Source: Methylomonas sp. 11b (GTDB lineage: Bacteria; Pseudomonadota; Gammaproteobacteria; Methylococcales; Methylomonadaceae). From it: a stretch of 64,000 bases of DNA. Of this stretch, positions 1 through 9,094 are shown one piece after another; position 1 is the stretch's first letter; the number at the start of each line of letters is the position of its first letter. Location: contig NZ_KI911557.1 of assembly GCF_000515215.1 (NCBI RefSeq), forward strand, positions 1,881,586 through 1,945,585. The letters run 5' to 3'. Under the pieces are notes generated by a model. The model was not told the origin of the DNA. It did no database searches and saw only the letters and a program-made list of their open reading frames with translations. A program made the position numbers and the translations under genes.

Positions 1-3000
1 CGGAATGACCAGCAGCGTCAACAACATGGCCGAACCGATCCCGCCGATCATGGGGGCGGCTATACGCTTCATCACGTCGGCGCCGGTGCCTGTGGCGATC
101 ATGACCGGAAACAACCCGACGATATTGGCCAGGCCCGTCATCATGACTGGCCGGATACGCTCCATGGCGCCGGTTTGAACGGCCTCCAGCAAATCCGCGA
201 GCGAACGCAACTGTCCGGCTTCCTGGCGTCTACGGACGGCCTCATCCAGATAGGACAGCATCACCGCGCTGGTTTCGGCGGCGACGCCCGCGAGCGCGAT
301 TAAACCTACCCAAACGGCGATGCTCATATTGTATCCCAGGCCGTAAAGTGCCCACACGCCGCCGACCAGGGCCAGCGGCACGCCCAGCATCACCATCAGT
401 GTTTCGGCAACGGAACGGAAAGTAAAGTAATACAGGATGAAAATGATCGCAAGCGTCAGCGGCACGAAAATCTTGAGACGCTGCTGCACCCGCTCCATGA
501 ATTCGTATTGTCCCGACCAGGTCAAGGTGTAACCTGTCGGCAACTCGATTTTTTCCTTCACGATGCGCTTCAAATCCTCCACATAACCGCCCACATCTCG
601 TCCGGCCATGTCCACATAGACGTAACCGGCCAGCATGCCGTCCTCGTCCCGGATCATCGCCGGGCCGCTGACCATGCGCAGCTCCGCGAGCTGGGCGATG
701 GGCACCTGTGCACCATTGGGGGCGCTCACCAACACCCGTCCCAATTTATCCAGGTCGTCGCGCAGTTCGCGCAGGTAACGCACATTGACCGGGTAGCGCT
801 CGCGCCCTTCGATGGTGGTGGTGATGCTTTCCCCGCCAATAGCGGATTCGATCATCTTGCTGACGTCCATGACGGTGAAGCCATAGCGGGCGATTTCGTC
901 GCGCTTGATGACGAAGTCCAGAAAATAGCCGCCCGAAACCCGTTCCGCGTAAACGCTGCGGGTACCGGGAACTTCTTTGGCGATCATCTCGATGGCTTTA
1001 CCGATCTCCTCGATTTTTTTGAGGTCCGGCCCGAATATCTTGATGCCCACGGGAGTACGCACACCGGTGGTGAGCATGTCGATGCGCGCCTTGATCGGCA
1101 TGGACCAGGTATTGGTCACGCCTGGAAACTGCAAGGCACGGTCCATCTCCGCGATCAGGTCTTCATAACTCAGGCCCTCCCGCCACTGCTCCTTAGGCTT
1201 CAACTCCACCACCACTTCCATCATGCTGAATGGCGCCGGATCGGTGGAGGTTTCGGCGCGGCCGGATTTACCGAACACATGCCCGACTTCAGGAAACGCC
1301 TTAAGCTTTTGGTCCATCTGTTGCAGGAGTTTCCCGGCTTCCGTGACCGAGATGCCCGGCAGCGTGGTCGGCATGTACAAAATGGTGCCTTCATACAGCG
1401 GCGGCATGAATTCCGAGCCCATGCGCTGATACGGCAGAGCGATGCTGGCGATGAGCAAGATGGCCAGTGCTACCAGCAGTGTCCGGTACCGCAGCGCTAG
1501 CCTCAGAATGGGCGCGTAAGCCCACTGCAACAGGCGACTGACCGGGTTGCGCCGTTCCGGAATGATTCGGCCCCGGATGAAGAGGGACAACAAGGCCGGG
1601 ATCAGCGTCACCGCGATGACTGCGCTCATGGCGATAGACAGGTTCTTGGTCAATGCCAGCGGCTTGAACAAGCGCCCTTCCTGCCCCTCCAGGGTGAAGA
1701 CCGGCATAAAGGCGACGGCAATCACCAGCAGCGAGGCGAAGATCGGCGGCCCTACTTCCTTGGCGGAATCGATGAGGATCCGGTTGCGGTCGCCCACGCG
1801 GCCACCGCGTTCCCAATCCTCCAACCGACGGTGAGCATTGTCGACCATGACGATGGAGGCGTCCACCATGTCGCCGACGGCGACGATGATGCCGCCGATG
1901 GACATGATGTTCATGCCGACCCCAAGGAAATACATCGGGATGAAGGCGATGAGGATGGCGATGGGCAGAGTGATGATGGGTATCAGGGCGGAGCGGAAAT
2001 GCAGCAGGAAGACGATGATCAAGACACTGACCGTGATCAACTCCTCGATCAGGTTTTCGTTGGCGGTGGCAACAGCCTCCTTGATCAGGTCGCTGCGGTC
2101 GTAGGCGGTCACGATCTTGACGCCGGCGGGCAGGGACGGCTCGATCTCCTTGAGTTTGGCCTTGACGCGATCAATCACCTCCAGGGTATCCTGGCCGTAG
2201 CGCATGATGACGACGCCTCCCACCGCCTCGCCTTGGCCGTCCAGTTCCGCGATACCGCGCCGCATGTCCGGCCCCAAACTAACCGTCGAGACATCGCGCA
2301 GCAGAATCGGCGTGCCACTCGGGCTGGCGCCCACCGCGATTTGATCAATATCGGCGGTGGACTTGATATAGCCGCGCCCCCGGATCATATATTCTAGGCC
2401 GGAGAATTCGACGACTCGCCCCCCCACATCGAGGTTGCTCATGCGCACCTTGTCGATGATCTCGTTCAGATTAAGCCGGTAGGCCAGCACTTTAGTGGGA
2501 TCGAGATTGATCTGATACTGGCGCACGAAGCCGCCGACACTGGCGACTTCGGCAACGCCGTCCACGGCGCGGAGCCAGTAGCGCAGATACCAGTCCTGGA
2601 ACGAGCGGAGCGAAGCCAAATCCTGCTGTCCGGTCGTATCCACCAGCGCATACTGAAACACCCAACCGACCGCCGTGGCGTCCGGCCCGAGCTGCGGCGT
2701 CACACCTTCCGGCAGCTTGCCGGACAACTGGTTCATATATTCCAAAACGCGGGACCGCGCCCAATAGATGTCGGTGCCGTCCTTGAATAGCACATAGACG
2801 TAGGAATAACCGAAGTCCGAGAACCCCCGCACCACCGTCACATTGGGTGCGGACAGCAGGGCGGTGATGATGGGATAGGTGATCTGGTCCTCCATCAGGT
2901 CCGGCGAGCGGCCAGGCCACTGGGTATAGATGATGACTTGGGTGTCTGACAAATCCGGCAGGGCATCGATGGGGGTGTTCTTCATAGCCCACAAGCCGCC

Positions 3001-3075
3001 AGCGGCCAGACCGAAGACCAGAAGAAAGACGATGAAGCGGTTCTTCGCGCAAAATTCGATTAGATTTTCGACCAT
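1..3075 (-). CDS. cusA: CusA-like heavy-metal RND transporter, system 1 (3' end outside window)
   Basis: Inner-membrane proton-driven RND pump that exports Cu(I)/Ag(I) through the CusB and CusC partners encoded just upstream. The visible 1025 residues run from MVENLIEFC to the window edge; HME-RND proteins are usually about 1040-1060 residues, so little is missing. The copper methionine triad of CusA is recognisable as the segments LYMPTTLPG, APFSMME and RIDMLTTG, and TM4 carries GDMVDASIVMVDNAH, the monovalent-ion type rather than the DFG..D..E pattern of CzcA. The ATG at 3075 follows a GGGAT sequence, 47 bases after the cusB stop, in an apparent cusCBA operon. The Cu/Ag assignment is by family signature. 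Silver and copper cannot be told apart. Confidence 0.93.
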   Translation of the reverse strand, partial: MVENLIEFCAKNRFIVFLLVFGLAAGGLWAMKNTPIDALPDLSDTQVIIYTQWPGRSPDLMEDQITYPIITALLSAPNVTVVRGFSDFGYSYVYVLFKDGTDIYWARSRVLEYMNQLSGKLPEGVTPQLGPDATAVGWVFQYALVDTTGQQDLASLRSFQDWYLRYWLRAVDGVAEVASVGGFVRQYQINLDPTKVLAYRLNLNEIIDKVRMSNLDVGGRVVEFSGLEYMIRGRGYIKSTADIDQIAVGASPSGTPILLRDVSTVSLGPDMRRGIAELDGQGEAVGGVVIMRYGQDTLEVIDRVKAKLKEIEPSLPAGVKIVTAYDRSDLIKEAVATANENLIEELITVSVLIIVFLLHFRSALIPIITLPIAILIAFIPMYFLGVGMNIMSIGGIIVAVGDMVDASIVMVDNAHRRLEDWERGGRVGDRNRILIDSAKEVGPPIFASLLVIAVAFMPVFTLEGQEGRLFKPLALTKNLSIAMSAVIAVTLIPALLSLFIRGRIIPERRNPVSRLLQWAYAPILRLALRYRTLLVALAILLIASIALPYQRMGSEFMPPLYEGTILYMPTTLPGISVTEAGKLLQQMDQKLKAFPEVGHVFGKSGRAETSTDPAPFSMMEVVVELKPKEQWREGLSYEDLIAEMDRALQFPGVTNTWSMPIKARIDMLTTGVRTPVGIKIFGPDLKKIEEIGKAIEMIAKEVPGTRSVYAERVSGGYFLDFVIKRDEIARYGFTVMDVSKMIESAIGGESITTTIEGRERYPVNVRYLRELRDDLDKLGRVLVSAPNGAQVPIAQLAELRMVSGPAMIRDEDGMLAGYVYVDMAGRDVGGYVEDLKRIVKEKIELPTGYTLTWSGQYEFMERVQQRLKIFVPLTLAIIFILYYFTFRSVAETLMVMLGVPLALVGGVWALYGLGYNMSIAVWVGLIALAGVAAETSAVMLSYLDEAVRRRQEAGQLRSLADLLEAVQTGAMERIRPVMMTGLANIVGLFPVMIATGTGADVMKRIAAPMIGGIGSAMLLTLLVIP

Positions 3076-3122
3076 GACCGATCCCGTATACTATTTGAAA
3101 TATCTGTTGAGACAAGACGATC

Positions 3123-4301
3123 TCAATGCTTCATCCCTTTCATGCCGCCTACTGCATTCTTGAGCTGACTTTCGGAATCGAGCAGGAAGTTCGCCGAGGT
3201 GACGATATGTTCGCCCTCGTGCAGTCCCTCTAGAATTTCGATCCAGTCACCGCTGCGCTGGCCTATTTTTACATTGCGCCATTCAAGTTTGCCGCCGCCC
3301 AGATGAATAAAGATGATCTGCCGCTCCCCGGATTCCAGCACCGCATTTTTGGACACTACCAACCGTGTTCCCAGCGGCACGGCAAGCTCCACATTGGCAT
3401 ACATTCCCGGTTTGAAAATTTCTGCTGGGTTATCCAGTACGAAGCGAACCTTGGCGGTACGGGTTTGCGGGTCTACCGTCGGATAAATGAAATCGATCCG
3501 GCTTTGATACTGATTTTTTGGTGCATAGGATAGACTGACCGATGCAGTTTGGCCCGGTTTTATCAGCGGCAGTTCATATTCGTAGATATCGGCCAGTACC
3601 CACACCTTGGTCAGATCGGCAATGGTATAAAGCTGATCGCCGGGATTAACGCGCATGCCGGCTAAAGCCGTCTTAGTAATAACCGTGCCGGTGAGCGGCG
3701 CATGGATCGGCAGGGCTTTCAGCACTTCACCGGTGCGTTCCAGATCACGGAGGTGATAGTCTTCAATATCCCACAAGCGTAAACGCCGGCGCGCCACATC
3801 AAGCAACGAATTCGCGCCTCTGGCAATTTCGGAAAACTCGCTGTTTCCTAAAGCTTTTGCACTTTGCAAGGCAAGCAAATATTCCTGCTGAGTTGCCACC
3901 AGTTCCGGGCTATACAGGGTAAATAGTATCTGGCCTTTTTTGACATGTTCACCCGTGGTGTTCACATAGAGTTGCTCGATCCAGCCTGCTATTTTGATAT
4001 TCACCTGGGCGATAAAACGCTCGTTGATTTCCACGCGGCCCACGGTACGGATGTTTTGTTCCATGGGCCGGTATTTTGCTTCCTCGAACTTGACGCCAAT
4101 CGATTGCAGGCGTTCGACGTCGATGTTCATGATATTTTGGCTATCAGGCTCTTTGGCCTCGGCCAAATGATTCGCACCGGCATGATTCGGAGGATCTCCT
4201 GCGTATGCCGGCGGCGCAGCAGCCAGCAGCAAGAGATAAATAGCTATTGCACCGCTTTTGTTGAACAGTTGCTTGATGAGGCTGCTGTGTTTATGAATCA
4301 T
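3123..4301 (-). CDS. cusB: CusB-like periplasmic adaptor, system 1
   Basis: Membrane-fusion (HlyD/CusB) subunit linking the RND pump to the outer-membrane channel. 392 residues. A signal peptide of about 34 residues ends PPAYA/GDPP. The body has the lipoyl/barrel-sandwich region (IAGWIEQLYVNTTGE.., then a helical hairpin rich in QQEYLLAL) and beta-barrel strands with the family motif DPQTRTAKVRF. Unlike the adaptors of systems 2 and 3 it has no N-terminal heavy-metal-binding repeats. Its ATG overlaps the cusC stop as ATGA, which implies translational coupling. The C-terminus ends GGMKGMKH, a short Met/His tail that could bind metal (inference). Confidence 0.92.
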   Translation of the reverse strand: MIHKHSSLIKQLFNKSGAIAIYLLLLAAAPPAYAGDPPNHAGANHLAEAKEPDSQNIMNIDVERLQSIGVKFEEAKYRPMEQNIRTVGRVEINERFIAQVNIKIAGWIEQLYVNTTGEHVKKGQILFTLYSPELVATQQEYLLALQSAKALGNSEFSEIARGANSLLDVARRRLRLWDIEDYHLRDLERTGEVLKALPIHAPLTGTVITKTALAGMRVNPGDQLYTIADLTKVWVLADIYEYELPLIKPGQTASVSLSYAPKNQYQSRIDFIYPTVDPQTRTAKVRFVLDNPAEIFKPGMYANVELAVPLGTRLVVSKNAVLESGERQIIFIHLGGGKLEWRNVKIGQRSGDWIEILEGLHEGEHIVTSANFLLDSESQLKNAVGGMKGMKH

Positions 4302-5518
4302 GGCCGTTCTCCAATGATGCCTTCAAGCCGGGCGAGGGCTTTTTCATGTTCGACAATTTCGCCATGTAGTTCGATTTCATTGTCCAGCAGCGTCAGTAAA
4401 CTGGACAGCAAACTGAGGAAATCCACTTTGCCGACACCATAACTGGCCTGAGCCGCGGCAAGCGTGAAATGTGCCTGGGGAATAATGGCGCCTTGAAGAA
4501 TGCGAATAAGTTCCTCGGCGCGTTGTGCCTGTGCGATATTGTCCTTGACCCGGAACAACAGTTCCTGCCTGATCTTCTGCAAATCGTCCTTGCTGGCCTC
4601 CCGTCCGGCCACAGCCTCTTTCACCCCTTGCCGTTGTTTGGTGGCAAAATAGAGCGGCACTTCCACATTTAGCATGACCTGATAACCGTTGAGCCCAGTC
4701 GGTTCTTCACGGATGCCGCTGGCGCTGAGTTCAAAATTGGGTAAATATTCCCGCTTTGCCAGATCGATTGTTTTATCGCCGCGTTCCACGCCCTTTATTT
4801 GGGTGGTAAGTAGCGGCGCCGTGGTGCCGACCAATACTTCCAACTGTTCCTGGCTGTGTTGCAACGGCATTATCGCGATTTCTTCCGGGATTCCCAACGG
4901 ACTATAGGGATGGCGATTCAAGAGCCGGTTAATGTCTGCCGACAGCGATTGCTTGCGTTGTTCTAAACTGGCCAGCCGCGCGATCAGCCGCGAAATTTCC
5001 GTCTGTGCCCGATAGACATCCTGTTGCGCGCCCTTTCCTACCTCATAGTATGCCTTGGCGGTTTCCTCGAACTGAACCAGCAGGCGCTTGTTTTTCTCTA
5101 CAATAGCTATCGATTTGACAATAAAATGGAGATCGTAATAGGCCTCTTTGAGGGCGGCGACCAGTCCAAGCCGGGTCGCCAGATAGCTTTGTTCCAGCAT
5201 TTCGGCTTCACTGGACGCGATTTCACCTTTGAGCCCGAGTTTGCCAGGAAACGGAATCGCCTGACTGACTCCAGCCATCGTTTCCCGTTTTTCCAATTCC
5301 CTGTGACTCCAGAGAAGTTTAGGATCGGGGAGGGTCTGGACCTGGGGAATTCTGGCCTGAGCAGATACCCAGCGTTGTTCAGCCGCCTTGATTTCAGGGT
5401 TTTGATCCAACGCCTCCTGGATCAGTTGCGCCAATGGCAAAACGGGCTCAACGTTATTGTCAGCGGCGAGCATCGAAGCAGGCCACAACAGGCTAGCCCA
5501 TAGCAAGGCGGATTTCAT
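4298..5518 (-). CDS. cusC: TolC-family outer-membrane channel CusC, system 1
   Basis: Outer-membrane efflux protein forming the exit duct for the Cus system. 406 residues. The signal peptide is MKSALLWASLLWPASMLAAD, followed by two TolC-type halves: SQAIPFPGKLGLKGE in the first, and NVEVPLYFATKQRQGVKEAV with YGVGKVDFLSLLSSLLTL in the second. These phrases recur in the CusC proteins of systems 2 and 3. An AGGAGA box lies 7 bases before the ATG. First gene of the minus-strand cusCBA operon. A fragment of a P-type ATPase lies directly upstream, so the promoter may come from the recombination that left it. Confidence 0.92.
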   Translation of the reverse strand: MKSALLWASLLWPASMLAADNNVEPVLPLAQLIQEALDQNPEIKAAEQRWVSAQARIPQVQTLPDPKLLWSHRELEKRETMAGVSQAIPFPGKLGLKGEIASSEAEMLEQSYLATRLGLVAALKEAYYDLHFIVKSIAIVEKNKRLLVQFEETAKAYYEVGKGAQQDVYRAQTEISRLIARLASLEQRKQSLSADINRLLNRHPYSPLGIPEEIAIMPLQHSQEQLEVLVGTTAPLLTTQIKGVERGDKTIDLAKREYLPNFELSASGIREEPTGLNGYQVMLNVEVPLYFATKQRQGVKEAVAGREASKDDLQKIRQELLFRVKDNIAQAQRAEELIRILQGAIIPQAHFTLAAAQASYGVGKVDFLSLLSSLLTLLDNEIELHGEIVEHEKALARLEGIIGERP

Positions 5519-5537
5519 GATATTTCTCCTGAGCCGT

Positions 5538-5703
5538 TCATTTGAACTGGTTTACAAAAATGACCAAGGTCGAAGTACTTGCCCTTGCGTCGTTTATTTT
5601 GCTCATACCGGGCGAGCCGATTTTTTGCTTCATTTGGCAGAAAGCCCTGCTCCAAATCGTTTTCAATACGGCTTGCGGCTTCGATAATCGATAGTTGTAC
5701 CAT
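5538..5703 (-). pseudogene. Decayed N-terminus of a Ca2+-type P-type ATPase
   Basis: Reading from 5703, about 45 codons match the N-terminus of the intact ATPase at 20560: QLSIIEAASRIENDLEQG versus KLSAIETAGLLATDMEQG, then NEAKNRLARYEQNK versus EEAKKRLARYGQNK and a shared KGK. The match then shifts frame: the neighbouring frame gives TLVIFVNQFK against ALLIFISQFK, followed at once by TGA. All later domains (TGES, DKTGT, GDGVND) are absent. This is a frameshifted, truncated relic, not a small gene. It directly precedes the cusC ribosome-binding site. Confidence 0.8.
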
Positions 5704-5876
5704 GCGTTCATAGAGGTGCTCCTCGGCAACGGCTCCCTGCGTTGGCTAGAGCCGCTTACTGTTAGTGCTCTACCTTCCACCATAACCCACAGGGATTTGG
5801 GGATGCAGACTTTGCATGGAGCAAAATATCTGCCCATGCAGTCCCATTAACAGAAAATCGGCAATGCCAACTTGTA

Positions 5877-6482
5877 TTAAACGTTTGATTTTTCATTATT
5901 GTGGCCTGCAGTTTCCGGCAGACGGCAAAATCCTTGTGCAGGAAAATCCAGGGCGCTGTTAAATTTGCTGGATAAATTCTGGAAGGCAATGAGCCCGGTG
6001 AGTTCGACTATTTCACCCTCGTTAAAGTATTCATACAGGCGCCGAGACAAATCGTCATCAACCCGCCGATCGGTATACGTCACAGCCTCGACATAGTCCA
6101 GAACAAGCCTTTCCTTGTTATCGAACAACCCGCTTTCTTGCCATCGAGCAAGAGCCTCCACCTTGTTCATGGAGCCCGTTCTTTTTGCCAACACGGCGGA
6201 GTTAATATCAATACAAAAACGGCAGCCGTTTATTTGCGATACCCTTACCGTAATCAATGATCGCAGAACTGGATCTATAGGGCTGCTTTTTCTATCCAGC
6301 ACCCCATAGAGTATAGCTATTGCTGCAAATAACCGGGGGACTCTGGCCCAAATCAAAGCAGGCTTAAGGACTTGTCCATATTTCCTTTTTTGATTCCAAA
6401 AGAATGGACGAAGGTAGCAGGGATAACTAACAATGGGCTTTTCTGTGACTCTCATATCATAATCCAAGCAGATAGTTAACAT
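5877..6482 (-). CDS. Carboxymuconolactone decarboxylase/AhpD-like protein
   Basis: 201-residue all-helical protein of the CMD/AhpD-like, peroxidase-related group. The redox pair is C87 and C90 in INGCRFCIDIN; the His usually found four residues after the second Cys is Asn94 here. The family includes alkylhydroperoxide-reducing proteins that work through the CxxC disulfide, so a role in oxidative stress that accompanies metal stress is plausible but inferred. The ATG at 6482 has AGGATGAG about 10 bases upstream; an alternative ATG at 6455 lacks a visible site. Lies between lipoprotein L1 and the cusCBA system 1 region, same strand. Confidence 0.75.
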   Translation of the reverse strand: MLTICLDYDMRVTEKPIVSYPCYLRPFFWNQKRKYGQVLKPALIWARVPRLFAAIAILYGVLDRKSSPIDPVLRSLITVRVSQINGCRFCIDINSAVLAKRTGSMNKVEALARWQESGLFDNKERLVLDYVEAVTYTDRRVDDDLSRRLYEYFNEGEIVELTGLIAFQNLSSKFNSALDFPAQGFCRLPETAGHNNEKSNV

Positions 6483-6527
6483 CCGGACTCATCCTAAGAC
6501 GGTACGGGCAGTGGCTTGTATAAAGCG

Positions 6528-6866
6528 TTACATCTGACGATGCAGCTTTGCCATACTCAAGTTTTCTTCAACGGCTTTTTCATAGACGTTAATCAGCCAC
6601 TGGCAATGGTCTTTAAAACTTTGCGCCTGTTTACCGTAGAGATAGCTTTTTGACTGATACTGGCTAAGCAGTTTCTTGTGCTGCTCAACTTTAAGCTGCA
6701 TGACTTTCGCCGCTTCCTCATAGTGTTGCGCCAGTGCCTCATGATCGGCTTTGGTTTTTGCGTTGTGCACGGCTTGATTCATATCCATCGGATGCGGGCT
6801 AAAATTTGCACATGCGGACAACAAACCAATAGCCAAAAGCAGGATAATCAGTAATTTAGTTTTCAT
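6528..6866 (-). CDS. Small metal-island lipoprotein L1 (HPMDM family)
   Basis: 112-residue lipoprotein of unrecognised family. The signal peptide ends in lipobox LLSAC with the lipidated Cys19. It is followed by HPMDM (H25, M27, D28, M29), then a heptad-like helical body with H42, H48 and H63, an HC pair (H87, C88) and a C-terminal MAKLHRQM. Five close paralogs lie elsewhere in the window at 17332, 17713, 24879, 34724 and 51081. L1 is last in a minus-strand group after the DUF2933 and methyltransferase genes. Conserved His, Met and Cys residues suggest periplasmic binding of a soft metal. That function is inferred. Confidence 0.85.
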   Translation of the reverse strand: MKTKLLIILLLAIGLLSACANFSPHPMDMNQAVHNAKTKADHEALAQHYEEAAKVMQLKVEQHKKLLSQYQSKSYLYGKQAQSFKDHCQWLINVYEKAVEENLSMAKLHRQM

Positions 6867-6922
6867 GAGTTTTCTCCAAAATAATTCAAATAGTTAAAAT
6901 GACATCGCTCATCATCCGCCAT

Positions 6923-7558
6923 TTAGATTGTGAATCGTGGAAAGAATGCCGGTACACGATCTGCATATTTTGAATATTTCTCCCCAAATTCAGCATAGGC
7001 TTCTCTCTCTTCGGTTCGGGCCAGTCGGACGTACATGTAGAGCAAAATCGGAAACATCGCCACTGTCACGATGGTCGGCCATTGCAGCAGGAATCCGAAC
7101 ATGATCATCACGAACCCGGCGTACTGCGGATGCCGGATTTTTGCGTAGGGTCCGGTGGTGGCCAATGTATGCTGGCGTTGCGCTCGGTACAGCACCCGCC
7201 ATGCGCTGGATAACAGAAAGAACCCGGCAACGATCAGAACGCTGCTGATCAAGTGAAAGGGTCCGAAGTGCGGGTTGCCGCGCCAGCCGAACAGGTCTTC
7301 CAGCAGATGGCCGGCATCATGCGAAAGCGGATCGATGCCGGGAATGCGTTTGGTGAGCCAGCCGGAAAGCAGGTAAATGGTAAGTGGAAAGCCGTACATC
7401 TCGGTGAACAGTGCCACGATGAAGGCGGAGAAGGCACCGAAAGAGCGCCAGTCGCGCTTGCTTTGCGGCTTGGCGAAGCTGAAGGCGAAAATGATGAATA
7501 CCAGCGAATTGATGATGACCAGCGACCAGAGTCCATAAGCCGGAGATGGGGCGATCAT
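6923..7558 (-). CDS. Isoprenylcysteine carboxyl-methyltransferase-like membrane protein
   Basis: 211-residue multi-spanning membrane protein of the ICMT/PEMT-like methyltransferase family. The family signature is near the C-terminus: [16 protein letters not shown], followed by a TM pair and [17 protein letters not shown] (the SAM-binding RHPxY and EE motifs). Start chosen at the ATG at 7558 because it overlaps the stop of the DUF2933 gene as ATGA; the frame stays open farther upstream but runs through that gene. Proteins of this type next to DUF2933 genes are common in copper-resistance clusters (established context). The substrate is unknown. Confidence 0.82.
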   Translation of the reverse strand: MIAPSPAYGLWSLVIINSLVFIIFAFSFAKPQSKRDWRSFGAFSAFIVALFTEMYGFPLTIYLLSGWLTKRIPGIDPLSHDAGHLLEDLFGWRGNPHFGPFHLISSVLIVAGFFLLSSAWRVLYRAQRQHTLATTGPYAKIRHPQYAGFVMIMFGFLLQWPTIVTVAMFPILLYMYVRLARTEEREAYAEFGEKYSKYADRVPAFFPRFTI

Positions 7559-7788
7559 TTCCTGTCTCCTTCGATTGTGTCTTGGTTGTGGACATGATGG
7601 CCATGGTCGCCGTGGCCGTGATGCATGAACAGATGCATCAGTGGACAGGCCAGCAGGAACAGGTAAGGCAGGATGCCCAGCACATGGGCGCGATGCTCTG
7701 TGAACAGCAGGAATACGGCAATTAAAAGAAACCCGTAAAACACCCACCTGCCCTTAGCGATGTGGTGCGTCTCGTGCTCATCGGTCAT
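7555..7788 (-). CDS. DUF2933 family small membrane protein
   Basis: 77 residues: a His-rich N-terminus ([13 protein letters not shown]), two predicted membrane segments ([18 protein letters not shown] and a second, [19 protein letters not shown]) and a His-rich tail with [10 protein letters not shown]. This is the DUF2933 pattern. The ATG at 7788 follows a strong AAGGAG, so the open frame upstream of it is not used. The stop overlaps the methyltransferase start (ATGA). Function unknown; the His tail suggests metal binding and the gene belongs to the minus-strand group ending with lipoprotein L1. Confidence 0.85.
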   Translation of the reverse strand: MTDEHETHHIAKGRWVFYGFLLIAVFLLFTEHRAHVLGILPYLFLLACPLMHLFMHHGHGDHGHHVHNQDTIEGDRK

Positions 7789-8064
7789 GATGCTCTCCTT
7801 TTTTATCTGATTAATCAAAGGCAAACACTCGGCTTTTCTGGGGGGCTCCAAGAGTTTGACAATTCCGGGAATCATCGTGGGTCTCCCAAAATGAGAACCG
7901 CCAAAAGTTCAATAGATGAGGAAATTCACGATGAATTCACCAAAGTTTTATATCATACAAAATGGGAGCGTAAGGTCTGTAGTGGCGACGCTGTACGCGG
8001 AAAAGCCCGCGACGGCGAGGGACAAGGATGAGCAATCACACTTTTCATGAATTTTCTCTTAGGT

Positions 8065-8514
8065 TTAGTGTCTGGCAAAAACGCGGGTGCTGCCGTCCGC
8101 CTGGACAAGCAAGGTTTCATACGGAACGGGCTTGGCGGTTTCCATGCCCGGAGAACCGGGCGGCATGGAGGGAACGGCCAAGCCGAGAGCTTGGGGTTTT
8201 TCCTTGAGCAGGCGCTGGATGTCGGCGGCGGGAACATGGCCTTCGATGACGTAGTCGCCGACCCGGGCGGTGTGGCAGGAACCCAGGCGATCGGGCATGC
8301 CCAGTTTTTTCCGCGCTGCGGGGATGTCGTTAATCTCGCGGGTGCTTACCAGAAAACCGTTCTGTTGTAGGTGCTCAATCCATTTTCCGCAGCAACCGCA
8401 AGAGGGGCTCTTGAACACTTCTACCTGCGTCGCAGCTTGCGCCCAAGCGGTGCCGGTGCTGACGAGGAAGACTAACAGTAAGGAGTGAAGATGTGGTTTC
8501 AGATCTGATTTCAT
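8065..8514 (-). CDS. DUF411 metal-binding periplasmic protein
   Basis: 149 residues. Signal peptide 1-28 ends AQAATQ. The DUF411 motif is SPSCGCCGKW (C39, C41, C42), with C80-H81 in LGSCHTARVGDYVIEGHVP. The fold is thioredoxin-like, and DUF411 proteins are regular members of copper-resistance clusters and probably bind Cu(I) in the periplasm. Minus strand, 276 bases before the DUF2933 gene, so it may be a separate transcript. A CopR-box-like repeat lies about 70 bases upstream of the ATG at 8514. Confidence 0.87.
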   Translation of the reverse strand: MKSDLKPHLHSLLLVFLVSTGTAWAQAATQVEVFKSPSCGCCGKWIEHLQQNGFLVSTREINDIPAARKKLGMPDRLGSCHTARVGDYVIEGHVPAADIQRLLKEKPQALGLAVPSMPPGSPGMETAKPVPYETLLVQADGSTRVFARH

Positions 8515-8583
8515 GACTGTTTCCAGGGCAATTTAAATGTGGGCAATCTAAACGGTTGTTCCTTACGAGAGGATGGCCTAGAC

Positions 8584-8599
8584 ATTACATTTCCGTAAT
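8584..8599. promoter_or_regulatory. CopR-box-like inverted repeat
   Basis: ATTACATTTCCGTAAT: arms ATTAC and GTAAT separated by 6 bases, that is ATTACA-N4-CGTAAT. This resembles the TTACA-N4-TGTAA form of copper-responsive CopR/CusR operators with one mismatch. It lies 70 bases upstream of the DUF411 start. No copR/copS-type regulator is in the window, so the assignment rests on sequence form only. Confidence 0.4.
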
Positions 8600-9005
8600 C
8601 TTCGGTGATATGCTCAGTGCATGTGGGAATGCGGTGTCGTGCCGTGAGGCTGTTCGGGTCGGAATTGCTTACCTTTTCGGATCCGTGCTCCTCCTGACCA
8701 CTGTGGGTATGCCCACCTTGACTTCTATCTTATCCCTATACGGTTTTTGCAATTTTTTCATTATTTAGTGGTTGTCGCCAAACTTACAAATAGCATCGCA
8801 ATGCTCGCGAAATTCTGAAAATAAGATATATTCGATTGGGGGTGATTTGCTTGCTGGAAGGCAGTGAGAGCTGTAAAACTACATCCTTTTACCAACTATC
8901 GGGCACCACCAAATATAAAGTTTCATTTCCGGTAGCAATGGAATAAGAAAGGTCGGTCAGTCGTAAAATTCCTGAATAAATCGAGACGGTTCGGTTAAAT
9001 GAAAT

Positions 9006-9022
9006 TGCTGGACTATCCAGCA
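9006..9022. repeat. Perfect 7-bp inverted repeat upstream of the small Cys/His gene
   Basis: TGCTGGA-CTA-TCCAGCA, perfect arms with a 3-base centre, about 75 bases before the ATG at 9095. It could be a regulator site or a short hairpin in the 5' region; nothing decides between these. Confidence 0.35.
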
Positions 9023-9094
9023 GTAGAGTCGTTACACTGGCGCACTCTACAAAATTTCATCTACAATAATGAAGATTAGTTAGATTCGGGCAAT

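Larger units (their letters stand above)
8515..9094. other. Divergent intergenic region between DUF411 gene and cus system 2
   Basis: 580 bases without a convincing gene; a 70-codon open frame at 8556-8768 has no ribosome-binding site or recognisable product. The region separates the minus-strand DUF411 gene from the plus-strand gene at 9095 and should hold both promoters. It contains the two inverted repeats listed separately (8584-8599 and 9006-9022). Confidence 0.6.

Noticed and set aside
508..1500. 330-codon open frame on the plus strand
   Set aside because: It is antisense to cusA1, whose frame is fully conserved; the plus-strand translation is His/Asp-rich with no recognisable domain.
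1831..2397. 188-codon plus-strand frame rich in Asp
   Set aside because: Shadow of the cusA1 coding strand.
5720..5870. Inverted TGCATG..CATGCA near 5813
   Set aside because: Six-base arms 22 bases apart are expected by chance and nothing else supports a site.
8556..8768. 70-codon open frame in the intergenic region
   Set aside because: No ribosome-binding site, no family and it overlaps likely promoter sequence.
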